Shown: piece by piece, positions 9,091 through 18,495 of the stretch
Position numbering within the stretch: the stretch's first letter is position 1
Layout: each line of letters begins with the position of its first letter
Source of the DNA: JACKBJ01 sp964549495
Lineage (GTDB): Bacteria; Chloroflexota; Anaerolineae; Epilineales; Epilineaceae
Length of the DNA: 31,841 nt
Reading direction: 5' to 3'
Assembly: GCA_964549495.1 (NCBI GenBank)
Contig: CAZJWJ010000060.1
Location: 1-31,841, forward strand
The notes under the pieces: model-generated
Seen by the model: the letters and a program-made list of their open reading frames with translations, nothing else
Databases searched by the model: none
Told to the model about the DNA's origin: nothing
Translations under genes and position numbers: made by a program

Positions 9091-9200
9091 AAGTCCAGTC
9101 GACAATCCAGACAAGTCCAGTCGGGACTTCGACCAAGTCCAGTAACGAATCGGTTCAAGTCCAGTCGGGACTTGGGGCAAGTCCAGGCGGGAGTCGAATC
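9091..9200. repeat. Tandem repeat, five units of exactly 22 bp
   Basis: AAGTCCAG recurs at 9091, 9113, 9135, 9157 and 9179, each copy followed by 14 variable bases. Units 2 and 4 share the longer core AAGTCCAGTCGGGACTT, which is itself an inverted repeat (AAGTCC, 5-nt loop, GGACTT). On the minus strand, which is the strand of the downstream AbiEii-like gene, each unit ends in CTGGACTT. The period is not a multiple of three, so this is not a coding repeat. The array lies about 170-280 nt upstream of that gene. Confidence 0.9.
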
Positions 9201-9266
9201 AGGACCCCAGCGAGTCCACCAGCGGGTTGTAGCATCATGTCGTGTCGAGCCTACGGCGGATGTACA

Positions 9267-9334
9267 ACGGTCAGGAAACCCGACCGGGCGGCGGGTACCG
9301 TTACTCAGAATTGTAGACCGGGTTTCCTGACCGT
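9267..9334. repeat. Perfect 16-bp inverted repeat with 36-nt loop
   Basis: The left arm ACGGTCAGGAAACCCG (9267-9282) is the exact reverse complement of the right arm (9319-9334). No T-tract follows either arm and I see no flanking target duplication. It may be a hairpin terminator for the minus-strand genes to the right, the foot of a small RNA, or a tiny non-autonomous element. Confidence 0.85.
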
Positions 9335-9521
9335 GGATCGGCCCATGGTATGGAGTGCCGGCTGGCAGCCCGGGGAAGTAAAGTATTGGAGGGTTATAGA
9401 GACCCCGCCGGTCCAGTGCCTGCCCAACTTGTCGGGCTCCGAGCGTGCCACACCATAGGTTCTGGTTCGAGGTCATCTGAGGATCCAGCGGAGACATTCG
9501 TTCCGTTGCGCCGGAAACCAC

Positions 9522-9815
9522 CTACAGGCCCTCCTTCCTCCACCAGGCATCAGATAGCATGTCCAGCGGAATTCGAGATGTGTCGTCTGGATCGACGCCC
9601 ATCGAATCGAGTCTGTCGAACCAAGCATGTCGCAGATTGCGACGCAGACTCAGTCCACACCAAGGACAATAGCTGATCTCGATTTCGGAGGATCCACCAT
9701 CTAGGATGGCAATGCCATAGCTTCTGTACTTCGCTGTATATCTCAGAGGCACATCTTTGTCTTCTAGCGCCAACTGCAGCTGACGGCAGCATTCGGATGC
9801 GATACGAGGAGACAT
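9522..9815 (-). CDS. DUF6980-like small zinc-ribbon-type protein
   Basis: The product is 97 residues from ATG 9815. It contains an early CC pair (ASECCRQLQ), YGIAILDGGSSEIEISYCPWCG, then LRHAWFDRLDSMGVDPDD, IPLDM and SDAWW. From memory this pattern, CPWCG with a downstream WF-x2-L and SDAWW, matches proteins labelled DUF6980, whose role is unknown. The cysteines could bind zinc. The frame stays open to a GTG at 9911, which would add 32 residues; I prefer 9815 because the CC motif is normally close to the start. No clear ribosome site supports either start. It follows the 84-residue gene on the same strand and may be co-transcribed. Confidence 0.65.
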   Translation of the reverse strand: MSPRIASECCRQLQLALEDKDVPLRYTAKYRSYGIAILDGGSSEIEISYCPWCGLSLRRNLRHAWFDRLDSMGVDPDDTSRIPLDMLSDAWWRKEGL

Positions 9816-9946
9816 TGGAGACGGCCCCCAACTCCGGTCGTGAGTGTTCACTCTTTTGGATAGCGCGACGGCGATCTTGCTCCACAACCGCTCGCGTGGT
9901 AAGTCGGCCACCGAGGAACACTGAACGGTCTCGCCGCAACAACCCT

Positions 9947-10201
9947 CTACCTAGACAGCATGGCCTCAATATCACTCATAGTTGAGTCCTTGGCGCTATC
10001 TGCACACTCGACTCTGGTGCCGATGAGGTCATCGAAGATGAGGCAAGCTCGCCTCCCTTGTCTGCGCAACTCTACAACTCTGGCATCCGGGCCTGTAATG
10101 TCCTTCGTGGCTCGCCACCCGACACGGATCATCGCATCAACAAGGCGACTGAACTCGTCCCACGAGTCATGTCCAGGCACATAACGTGTTCTGCGCGACA
10201 T
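9947..10201 (-). CDS. Unknown 84-residue protein
   Basis: I do not recognise this family. The sequence reads like a real soluble alpha/beta protein: SWDEFSRLVDAMIRVGWRA, a basic strand-turn (ARVVELRRQGRRACLIF), then DDLIGTRVEC and an acidic tail. GGTAGG lies about 6 nt before the ATG. It is followed on the same strand by the DUF6980-like gene. Small genes of this kind often serve as immunity proteins or antitoxins, but nothing in the sequence proves that here. Its composition is less GC-biased than that of the flanking operons. Confidence 0.55.
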   Translation of the reverse strand: MSRRTRYVPGHDSWDEFSRLVDAMIRVGWRATKDITGPDARVVELRRQGRRACLIFDDLIGTRVECADSAKDSTMSDIEAMLSR

Positions 10202-10503
10202 TATCGCCTACCCAGTTGTCGATTCGTGCGCGTTCATGTGGATGGACAGATCGACGAGGGCTGAGATCCACAAGTTGCCATCTCCCGGGTCTATACGAGA
10301 AACTCGAAGATCGGGCGTCGCTCAGTCTGTGTGAAAATTAGAATCGGCGCAGGCACGAAAGGGACCGTATTCTTGACTGTTTACTTTCCAGGCCTGGCGC
10401 GGGTTCTCACGAGTTTCTTTACTCCCTCACCCTGGCGGTTAGGAAAGCCATACGTATTCGTAACCGACGCTGCTGTCGAATGCGGTTGACAGAACCCAGT
10501 CTA
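10202..10503. other. 302-base gene-free interval
   Basis: This interval separates the NYN operon from the small-gene island, and both lie on the minus strand. It is relatively AT-rich in its middle (around 10320-10440) and should hold the promoter for the 84-residue gene, but no -35/-10 pair is convincing. A 10-bp palindrome, CCAGGCCTGG, lies near 10390. No RNA gene is apparent. Confidence 0.5.
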
Positions 10504-11376
10504 TCACAGGTGCGACCCGGGCGATACCCCGTCATCGCCTTCGTCCGCCTCGAGGCTCACTCCATGGCGGGCCATCCAATCCGGCAGGCGCGCGGTCGCC
10601 TTCGTCGCCCTGTCCTCGTCGTCGGTGCGCCTATCGCGCTCGGGATCCGATGTCTCTTCGTTCGAACCGGAACCCGCGCCCTCCGGAGCCGCCACCTCCT
10701 CCTGCCCGGTGTTCGAGCGCTCCAGCGGCTCCGCGCTGGCGTCGGCCGCGGTGCGAGGGTCGGGGTGGGAATCGGGGGTCTCCGTCACGCCTGTCAGCGA
10801 GGCCGCCAGCCGACGCATGGCTTCGACCGTTTCGACGATCTGCTCCGCCGATCGCTCGTAGTAGGGGTGCTTCACCTCGATCGTCTGACGGTCGATGCGG
10901 CCCGTCTCGTGGGCTTCGAAGAAGCTGGCGACGTGCAGCCGACGTGTCGCGTCCAGCAGGTCCTGTAGCCGTCGCGTCGGCGGGCCCTCCACGCGGACCA
11001 GTTGATCGAAGCGCGGATCGCCCAGTTCGATGTCGCGGATGCCGACCCAGCGGCTCATCGTGTCGAAGCGATTCTCGCGCCGCATGCGGAGGTCGACCGG
11101 CAGGTTTCGTTCGAAGCGCAGGCGGTAGCGGGTTTCGGAGACCAGGACCTGCCGGCCCTGGCGCATCTCGCTGTGCGACCGGACCCGGACCTGGAACTTG
11201 TGCCCGTCCAACGTGCCCTGGATGGTCCGGCCCGACTGGCTGAGCCGGAGGCCCAGCCGCTCGGCCGCCTCGCGCCAGGCCATCAGCACCTGGTTGCGCT
11301 CGTGCAGACCCGATCGGACCATGCCACCCAGGATCCAGGAGGTCAGCACCACGGCGCCGGTCATCAGTTCGAACAT
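10504..11376 (-). CDS. Membrane-anchored protein of unknown function
   Basis: The product is 290 residues. An N-terminal hydrophobic helix (about 4-20, LMTGAVVLTSWILGGMV) anchors it. The middle region contains SETRYRLRFERNLPVDLRMR and IELGDPRFDQLVRVEG, which look like a beta-rich domain seen in uncharacterised bacterial membrane proteins. The last 90 residues are acidic and low-complexity, rich in Ser, Glu and Asp, so probably disordered. It starts 6 nt after the NYN gene without its own ribosome site, suggesting coupled translation and a shared function. I do not recognise a specific family. Confidence 0.75.
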   Translation of the reverse strand: MFELMTGAVVLTSWILGGMVRSGLHERNQVLMAWREAAERLGLRLSQSGRTIQGTLDGHKFQVRVRSHSEMRQGRQVLVSETRYRLRFERNLPVDLRMRRENRFDTMSRWVGIRDIELGDPRFDQLVRVEGPPTRRLQDLLDATRRLHVASFFEAHETGRIDRQTIEVKHPYYERSAEQIVETVEAMRRLAASLTGVTETPDSHPDPRTAADASAEPLERSNTGQEEVAAPEGAGSGSNEETSDPERDRRTDDEDRATKATARLPDWMARHGVSLEADEGDDGVSPGSHL

Positions 11377-11382
11377 GCGAGG

Positions 11383-12174
11383 CTAGCGACCGCCGCGTAG
11401 GCTCACCTCGATGCCCAGGTCGCCGCGGCGGCTCACGCGGACCAGGTCGATGGAGTTGAGGAAGCTGGTCCAGTTCTTGAAGCCCAGGGCCTTCTCGCTG
11501 AAGTTCTCGAAGCCCTTCTCGGCCAGCAGCTCGCGTTTGAGCAAGGCGCTCTCCAGCGGGTCGCCAGCTTTCTTCAGGATGTCGACAATGGCCTCCGCCG
11601 CGGTGCGCTGGCGCGGCTGCTGCGCGGTCGAGCCCCCGCGACCCCGTCCGCCGCGGCGACGCCTCGGCTGCGGGGTGACGATGTCGTCGTAGAACTTGAA
11701 GCGATCGGCCAGCTCGATGACGTGGGCCGCCGTCGAACGCTTGTCCGGGCCGATGACCACCACGCTCTTGCCGTGGCTCTTGAGCTTGGTGATCAGGGGT
11801 CCGATGTCGCTGTCGCCGCTGACGATGGCAAAGTGGTTGATGTAGGGCCGCAGCAGCAGGCACTCGACCGCGTCGGCCGTCAGCAGGATGTCGGCGCCGT
11901 TCTTCTTGGACTGCGGCGTGCGGCGCCGCACGTGGATCATCTCGACCCCGTTGTCCTGCAGCTCGTGCTGGTAGCGGTGGAACTTGCGCTTGGACCAGTC
12001 GGCATAGGCCCGGCGGAAGATGACGTCACCGAAGTTCTCCTCGATGAAGTCGACCACCGGGTCCAGGTCGATGGCGCCGGCCTCGTGCTTGGGGTTCTCG
12101 TCGAAGGCGATGACCAGGTTCTCGAAGTCGACCAATAGCGCGACGTGGTCCTGGCTGTCGTTGTTGGCTGGAAT
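11383..12174 (-). CDS. NYN-domain (LabA/DUF88-like) putative RNase with OST-HTH/LOTUS domain
   Basis: The product is 263 residues. The NYN domain has the PIN-like acidic motifs VALLVDFENLV, NGADILLTADAVE and FAIVSGDSDIGPLI, then GKSVVVIG. A basic Arg/Gly linker (RRRRGGRGRGG) follows, then a C-terminal OST-HTH-like domain ending ALGFKNWTSFLNSI. This layout fits an RNA-processing nuclease. The only ribosome site is AGGAG at 12182-12186, exactly 7 nt before an in-frame ATT at 12172-12174. The upstream ATG (12267) lies inside the -10 box of a strong promoter, and the GTG at 12213 has no ribosome site. I therefore propose ATT as the start. The downstream membrane protein is 6 nt away. Confidence 0.85.
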   Translation of the reverse strand: MPANNDSQDHVALLVDFENLVIAFDENPKHEAGAIDLDPVVDFIEENFGDVIFRRAYADWSKRKFHRYQHELQDNGVEMIHVRRRTPQSKKNGADILLTADAVECLLLRPYINHFAIVSGDSDIGPLITKLKSHGKSVVVIGPDKRSTAAHVIELADRFKFYDDIVTPQPRRRRGGRGRGGSTAQQPRQRTAAEAIVDILKKAGDPLESALLKRELLAEKGFENFSEKALGFKNWTSFLNSIDLVRVSRRGDLGIEVSLRGGR

Positions 12175-12186
12175 GGTGCAGCTCCT
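12172..12186 (-). promoter_or_regulatory. Ribosome binding site preceding a non-canonical ATT start
   Basis: AGGAG (12182-12186, minus strand) is followed by 7 nt and ATT (12174-12172) in the NYN frame. The alternatives ATG 12267 and GTG 12213 lack Shine-Dalgarno sequences. Confidence 0.6.
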
Positions 12187-12262
12187 CGCTCGTTGCGCCG
12201 CATGGCGCGGCACGTCTCGATCATCGATCGTAACGGGACCGGGGCGCGCTCCCGCGATGTCG

Positions 12263-12291
12263 AGCATAAGCGCGCGGCCAGGGAGCGTCAA
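12263..12291 (-). promoter_or_regulatory. Sigma70-type promoter for the NYN operon
   Basis: TTGACG (-35, 12286-12291), a 17-bp spacer and TATGCT (-10, 12263-12268) read on the minus strand. Transcription would start near 12256, leaving a leader of about 80 nt. A 7-bp inverted repeat, CGCTCCC/GGGAGCG (12247-12253 and 12281-12287), brackets the start region and overlaps the -35, so it could be an operator. Confidence 0.65.
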
Positions 12292-12375
12292 CCCGATACA
12301 GACCGCGCGATGTGGCAGAATGATCGCGAAGATCCTCCTAGAAGGGCAGCACCCCAGGAGAGGAGCCACTACCCC

Positions 12376-13395
12376 ATGCCCCATCGCTCCCCGTTCGGAT
12401 CCACGAGCCAGCTCCGTATCCTCCTCGCGTCGGTCGCGATCTCCGCGGCCCTGCAGCCCGGCCCGGCCGGCGCCGACACCTTCTCCATCGCCGCGGTCGA
12501 GCTCGAGAGCGGCCAGCTCGGCAGCGCCGGCGCCAGCTGCGTCGGCCAGAGCCGCTTCTTCCCCGATGGCGCCTTCGTGCTCAGCGACATCCTGCCCGGC
12601 ATCGGCGTCATCCACACCCAGGCCTCCTACCTGGCCGAGAACCAGCAGAACGCCCGCGCCCGAATGCTCGAGGGCATGGCGCCCCAGGACATCGTGGACT
12701 GGCTGGAAGCCAACGACGCCCGCGGTGACGCCGGCCCGCGCCAGTACGGCATCGTCGACCTTCGCCGTGAGGGCCTGAGCGCCGCCTTCACCGGCGCGAG
12801 CACCATCGACCACGCGGGGCACCGCACCGGCCCGGGCTACAGCGTCCAGGGCAACATCCTCTCCGGCCCCGAGATCCTGGACGACATGGAGTCGGCCTAC
12901 CTCGCGGCCGAGGGCCAGCTGGCCGAACGCCTGATGGCGGCCCTCGAGGCGGCCAAGGTCGTCGGCGCCGACACCCGCTGCGAGGCCCGCGGCACCTCCT
13001 CCCAATCGGCCTTCATCCAGCTCCGCCGGCCCGAGGACGGCGCCGCCACCTACCTCCGACTGGTCGTCCCAGACTCGGAGCCCGACCAGGACCCCATCGA
13101 CCAGCTCCGCGCCGACTTCGACGCCTGGCGCGCCGGCCCGACCATCACGCCCGGTGCCAGCCTCACGCCCCTGCCATCGGCTAGCGCGACCACCGGCCCC
13201 GGCCTGACGCCGACCGCCGAAGTCACGTCGACCCCCTTGTCCACTCCGACACCCTCCAGTTCTCCCAGCCCGTCGACCACCCCGACCCCCGTCCCGAGCC
13301 CGATCTTCCTGCCCTATCTCGACGCCGCTGCGGCAGCCGACGCGACGAGGACCCTCACCCGAGGTCGCGGGCAGGGGCGTGGAACGCCCAAGTGA
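12376..13395 (+). CDS. Secreted DUF1028 (Ntn-hydrolase fold) protein
   Basis: The product is 339 residues. A signal peptide (hydrophobic about 13-26, ending PAGAD) precedes TFSIAAVELESGQLG, the DUF1028 start. The Thr at residue 35 is in the position expected of an N-terminal nucleophile if cleavage occurs directly before it. Other family blocks are GVIHTQASYL, RQYGIVDLR, HAGHRTGPGYSVQGNILSGPE and SAFIQLR. The C-terminal 100 residues form a Thr/Pro/Ser-rich linker that ends with SPIFLPYLDAAAAADA and a basic tail, a tail style shared with other exported proteins in this window. ATG 12376 is preceded by AGGAGAGGAG. The function of DUF1028 is unproven; hydrolase activity is inferred from the fold. 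Confidence 0.85.
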   Translation: MPHRSPFGSTSQLRILLASVAISAALQPGPAGADTFSIAAVELESGQLGSAGASCVGQSRFFPDGAFVLSDILPGIGVIHTQASYLAENQQNARARMLEGMAPQDIVDWLEANDARGDAGPRQYGIVDLRREGLSAAFTGASTIDHAGHRTGPGYSVQGNILSGPEILDDMESAYLAAEGQLAERLMAALEAAKVVGADTRCEARGTSSQSAFIQLRRPEDGAATYLRLVVPDSEPDQDPIDQLRADFDAWRAGPTITPGASLTPLPSASATTGPGLTPTAEVTSTPLSTPTPSSSPSPSTTPTPVPSPIFLPYLDAAAAADATRTLTRGRGQGRGTPK

Positions 13396-13449
13396 TCGCT
13401 TCCCGATGAGCGCCCGCGCGAGGCGGCCACGACGCCGGGCGTCGAAGGC

Positions 13450-15015
<1,566 letters not shown>

Positions 15016-15061
15016 TCACAGTACAGTGAGCGCATCACGGCGCTTGAAACCGAGAAGCGAG

Positions 15062-15661
15062 ATGATCCTGCTGATCGACAACTACGATTCCTTCGTCTGG
15101 AACCTGGCCCGCTACGTGGCCGAGCTGGGGTGGCCCTATCGCGTGATTCGCAACGATGCGATCACGCCGGACGAAGTGGCCGCGATGGCGCCCGAGCGCA
15201 TCATCCTCTCACCAGGACCCTGCACGCCCGACCAGGCCGGCGTGTCCAATGCCCTCATCGAGCGCTTCGGGCCCCACCTGCCCATCCTCGGCGTCTGCTT
15301 GGGCCACCAATGCATCGGCAAGGTCTACGGCGGGCGCGTGGTCCGCGCCGGCCGGCCGATGCACGGCAAGACTTCGCCGGTCCGCCACGACGGCCGCGGG
15401 CTCTTCGAGGGCCTGCCCAACCCCTTGCGGGTCACCCGCTACCACTCGCTGGTCGTCGAGCGCGCTAGCCTGCCGGCCGAGCTCGAGATCACGGCCGAGA
15501 GCCCGGAGGGCGAGATCATGGGCCTGCGCCATCGCCACCACCCGGTGGTCGGCGTCCAGTTCCACCCCGAGGCGGTGCTGACCGAAGCCGGCCACGCCCT
15601 CCTGCGTCGCTTCCTGGAGATGCCCGTGCCGGCCTCGTCCCCGCGCGAGCCGGCGGCGTGA
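15062..15661 (+). CDS. pabA: Aminodeoxychorismate/anthranilate synthase glutamine amidotransferase subunit
   Basis: This class I glutamine amidotransferase of 199 residues hydrolyses glutamine to feed ammonia to PabB. It begins with MILLIDNYDSFVWNLARY, which sets the start at 15062 rather than the GTG at 15026. It has the oxyanion and product motifs LSPGPCTPDQAG, the nucleophile elbow LGVCLGHQ (Cys 79), and the His 168/Glu 170 pair in VQFHPEAVL, so the catalytic triad is complete. In many bacteria one PabA-type subunit also serves TrpE; no trp genes are in the window. Its TGA overlaps the pabC ATG by one base (TGATG). Confidence 0.95.
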   Translation: MILLIDNYDSFVWNLARYVAELGWPYRVIRNDAITPDEVAAMAPERIILSPGPCTPDQAGVSNALIERFGPHLPILGVCLGHQCIGKVYGGRVVRAGRPMHGKTSPVRHDGRGLFEGLPNPLRVTRYHSLVVERASLPAELEITAESPEGEIMGLRHRHHPVVGVQFHPEAVLTEAGHALLRRFLEMPVPASSPREPAA

Positions 15662-16662
15662 TGGCCGGCCCACGGGACGTCGAGCCGGATCGCGCAAGCG
15701 GCGACCCAGCCGGTGACCAGCCGTCGACGGACGAGGTCGTTCGTCCGGAGGTCGAGGCCGATCCTCGGAGCCCGGCCGACGTGATCTGGCTCGACGGTGA
15801 ACGGATGCCAGCCGGCCAGGCCCGGATCGACCCATCCGACCGCGGCCTCCTGCTGGGCGAAGGGCTCTTCGAGACCCTGCTGGCCGTGCAGGGCCGACCG
15901 GTCCTGGCCGGCCGGCATTGGCAGCGACTCTCGACCAGCGCCGAGGCCTTGGGCATCCCCTTGCGGTGGACGCCGGAGCGCATCGACCATGCCTGCCGTG
16001 AGCTCCTGACGGCGACCGGTCTCGACCGCGGGCTCGCGGCCTTGCGGGTCACCCTCACGGGCGGCGCCGGCCCGCGCGGCCTGCTGCCGCCGGCCGATCC
16101 CCGCCCGCGCCTCCTGATCACGGCCGCTCCGCAGTCGGATGGCTTGCTGCCACCCGCCCGCGTCATCCTGGCCAGCGCGCGGGTCTCTTCGAGCTCGCCC
16201 CTGCGCCGGCACAAGAGCCTGAGCTACCTGGAGAGCATCCTGGCCCGGCGCGAGGCGGCGGCGGCCGGCGCCGACGAGGCGCTGCTCTTGGGAGAGGCCG
16301 GCCAGCTGGTCGAGGCCAGCGCCGCCAACCTCTTCCTCGTCGACGGGTCGCGGCTCCGCACGCCGCCCGTCTCCGATGGTGCGCTACCCGGCATCACCCG
16401 CGGCCTGCTGCTCGAGCTGGCGGCCGAAGTGGGGCTGGAGCCCAGGGAGGAGCGGTTGGGCCTGGACGACCTGCGCCAGGCCGAAGCGGTGCTGTTGACC
16501 AGCAGCCTGATCGGCCTGCGACCGGTGATCGCCTTGCTCGGCGGGTCCGATCCCCGAGAGGCACTGGAGGCGCGCTGGCCGGCCGATCCCCCCGCCCTGC
16601 GCCGGCTCCGCGCACGCTACGAGCGCGAGATCGGTCTCGGGCCGGGGCATCGGCCGGCGTGA
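15661..16662 (+). CDS. pabC: Aminodeoxychorismate lyase (fold-type IV PLP enzyme)
   Basis: It splits aminodeoxychorismate into p-aminobenzoate and pyruvate, completing the three-gene pathway. The 333 residues start with about 40 unusual polar residues, then the fold-type IV domain: WLDGERMPAGQARI, DRGLLLGEGLFETLLAV, RRHKSLSYLESI (Lys 185, the PLP lysine), VEASAANLFLVDG and LPGITRGLLLELA. D-amino acid or branched-chain aminotransferases share the fold, but the pabB-pabA context favours PabC. ATG 15661 overlaps the pabA stop; GTG 15658 would add one residue. The long polar N-terminal extension is atypical. Confidence 0.9.
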   Translation: MAGPRDVEPDRASGDPAGDQPSTDEVVRPEVEADPRSPADVIWLDGERMPAGQARIDPSDRGLLLGEGLFETLLAVQGRPVLAGRHWQRLSTSAEALGIPLRWTPERIDHACRELLTATGLDRGLAALRVTLTGGAGPRGLLPPADPRPRLLITAAPQSDGLLPPARVILASARVSSSSPLRRHKSLSYLESILARREAAAAGADEALLLGEAGQLVEASAANLFLVDGSRLRTPPVSDGALPGITRGLLLELAAEVGLEPREERLGLDDLRQAEAVLLTSSLIGLRPVIALLGGSDPREALEARWPADPPALRRLRARYEREIGLGPGHRPA

Positions 16663-16725
16663 AGGTCGCCGTTCCAGCCGGTCGGGGCGCCCGGCGGTCT
16701 GGCGGCGATCAGCAGGTTGCGCCTC

Positions 16726-18495
16726 TTATCGCTGGACGAGCCCTAAGTTCCATAGCCCACCGTCGAGCAGGATCTGCAGGCCCGTCACGGGGATGTTGGG
16801 ATCGATGGTCACCGGCTGGCGCAGCTGACCGAAGGCCGGGCCGGGCGCCAGCGGGAGCTGGGCCGAGACCGCGTGGTCGCCCGCGCAGAGCCCGCCGGCC
16901 TGGAAGCTGCCGTCCGGCGCGCTGCTGAAGAAGCGCAGCTCGCCGCTGCCGGCACCGGTGGTGGACTCGAAACGGATGCGCGCGCCACCGACCGGGCGGC
17001 CGGATTGGATCACCGCCCCCTCGGCGCTGCCGCTGCCGCGGCGGCAGGGCTGGGCGTTGGCCGGGATGGCATCGACGAAGAGCGTCAGATCGGTCCCGGC
17101 TCGGCTGTTGTTGTCCAACGCGGCCGCCTCCGGTCCACCCTGCCAGTTGCCGCGCCAGCCGATCACCTCACCGCCGGCGGTGCTGGCAGAGGGCAATGCG
17201 ATCAGGACGGGGTAGACATCGCCGCTGGCCGGCAGGCGCAGGCATTCATCCGTGGTCAGATCCACCGAGTAGCGTCCGCCTTGCACCGAACGCTCCGCCA
17301 CCAAGCTGTCACCGCCCATGGTCGAGCGGGCCGGCTGTTGCAGTAGCTGGAGGATCGCCTCGCCGCCGAAGCCCTGTCCCAAGGGGTCGAGCAGCTGCCC
17401 GGCCAGGCCACCGCAAGTTCGTACCGGCGGTACGGGAGTCAGGCTGGGGGAAGGTGTCGCCGAGGTCCCTCGTGTGGGTTGGGGCGAAGGACTGGTCGTC
17501 GCCGACGCGGTAGGCGCCACCGTCGTGAGCACGGGCTGCGGTGTCGCGGTCGAGGAAGGCGCCTCGGTCGGGTCGTCCGGATCCGGATCCGGGTCCGGAT
17601 CTTGCGAGGGTGGGCCCGGAGCGGTCGGAGGCGAAGAGGTGGCGGTCGATGCCCGCGCGTCGACCGTGGGATTCGCGACGGGACCGCGGGTCGATCCGGG
17701 CGCCGGGCTGGCCAGGAGGCCGGCGCGCGGCGGGGTGGTCGTGCCGGCGGTCCGATCGCCGGTCGAGGCGATGGTCAAGCGATCCGGCGCGTCGTCGGTC
17801 TCCAGATCTTCGGGCAGGACTTCGCCAGGGTCGTCGCGGCCGGTCCGGCCTTCGTTCGAGGTTCGCGAGTCCTGAAGCCCCGAACGCGAGTCCACGCGGC
17901 GTATTGCCGTCGGAGCCGCGGCCAATCGGTCACCATCCGCATGCTCGACTTCGGTGTCGGAGTTCCGTCCCGAGGTCTCCGGCGCCCGATCGTTGCCGTC
18001 GAGACGATCGACCAACCCGCGCGAGATGCGTTGGATGGCCTGCCAGGGCTCCGGTAGGGTCGGGGCCGCCGCCAGGATGACGATGCTGCTCGAGAGAGCC
18101 AGGATCATCGCGATCGCGGCGAAGCCCAGGCGCAGGGCGGGCCGGCGGAGGAGTCGTCCGGGGATGCGGAAGCGGGTGCGGCTCGTCGCATCGCGAGCCC
18201 CCTCGCCGACCGCATCGGTGGCGGGCGCGGCATCGGGAAGATCGTCCGCCGGCAGATCGCCGGGTTCGGGCGCCTCCAGCAAGGCCAGCGCCAGGCGCTC
18301 GCGCAGGGCTCCGGGCGCTCGAGGGCGCGCGGCGCGGCGCAGGTCGAAGGCAAAGCGCAGGTCTTCGATCAGCGCGCCTTGGTCCGCGGCATCGATCTCG
18401 CCGGCCGCGCGCAGCGCTTCCAGCGCCGACTCCGGGCTGTGGCCGGCCTCGATCAGCCGGATGGCCCGATGCAGGACTTCGCTTCTCCCGCTCAT
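16726..18495 (-). CDS. Probable transmembrane anti-sigma factor with outer Cna/carboxypeptidase-like domains
   Basis: The product is 589 residues. The N-terminal 120 residues are helical and charged (SEVLHRAIRLIEAGHSPESA, IEDLRFAFDLRRAARPRA) and would be cytoplasmic. One transmembrane helix spans about 122-143. A very long Thr/Pro/Asp-rich linker (about 180-375) follows, and then beta-sandwich domains with GGLAGQLLDPLGQG, YSVDLTTDECLRL, VGGARIRFES and GGLCAGDHAVSAQLPL. The start overlaps the ECF sigma gene by 4 nt (ATGA), the standard context of an anti-sigma factor. No ZAS zinc motif (HxxxCxxC) is visible, so anti-sigma activity is inferred from position and topology. Confidence 0.75.
   Translation of the reverse strand: MSGRSEVLHRAIRLIEAGHSPESALEALRAAGEIDAADQGALIEDLRFAFDLRRAARPRAPGALRERLALALLEAPEPGDLPADDLPDAAPATDAVGEGARDATSRTRFRIPGRLLRRPALRLGFAAIAMILALSSSIVILAAAPTLPEPWQAIQRISRGLVDRLDGNDRAPETSGRNSDTEVEHADGDRLAAAPTAIRRVDSRSGLQDSRTSNEGRTGRDDPGEVLPEDLETDDAPDRLTIASTGDRTAGTTTPPRAGLLASPAPGSTRGPVANPTVDARASTATSSPPTAPGPPSQDPDPDPDPDDPTEAPSSTATPQPVLTTVAPTASATTSPSPQPTRGTSATPSPSLTPVPPVRTCGGLAGQLLDPLGQGFGGEAILQLLQQPARSTMGGDSLVAERSVQGGRYSVDLTTDECLRLPASGDVYPVLIALPSASTAGGEVIGWRGNWQGGPEAAALDNNSRAGTDLTLFVDAIPANAQPCRRGSGSAEGAVIQSGRPVGGARIRFESTTGAGSGELRFFSSAPDGSFQAGGLCAGDHAVSAQLPLAPGPAFGQLRQPVTIDPNIPVTGLQILLDGGLWNLGLVQR

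Larger units (their letters stand above)
8923..9521. other. 600-base stretch without a protein gene, containing repeats
   Basis: No frame here has convincing protein-like composition. The stretch holds a 22-bp-period tandem repeat (9091-9200) and a 16-bp inverted repeat (9267-9334), both listed separately. The base composition is less GC-rich than in the flanking housekeeping operons, consistent with acquired DNA. A short non-coding RNA could be encoded here, but I cannot show one. Confidence 0.6.

Noticed and set aside
9091..9200. CRISPR array
   Set aside because: The repeated block is only 8 bp with 14-bp variable parts, far below CRISPR repeat and spacer lengths, and no cas genes are near.
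8923..9521. tRNA gene
   Set aside because: A GGTTCGAGGTC stretch near 9470 recalls a T-loop, but no cloverleaf arms pair around it.
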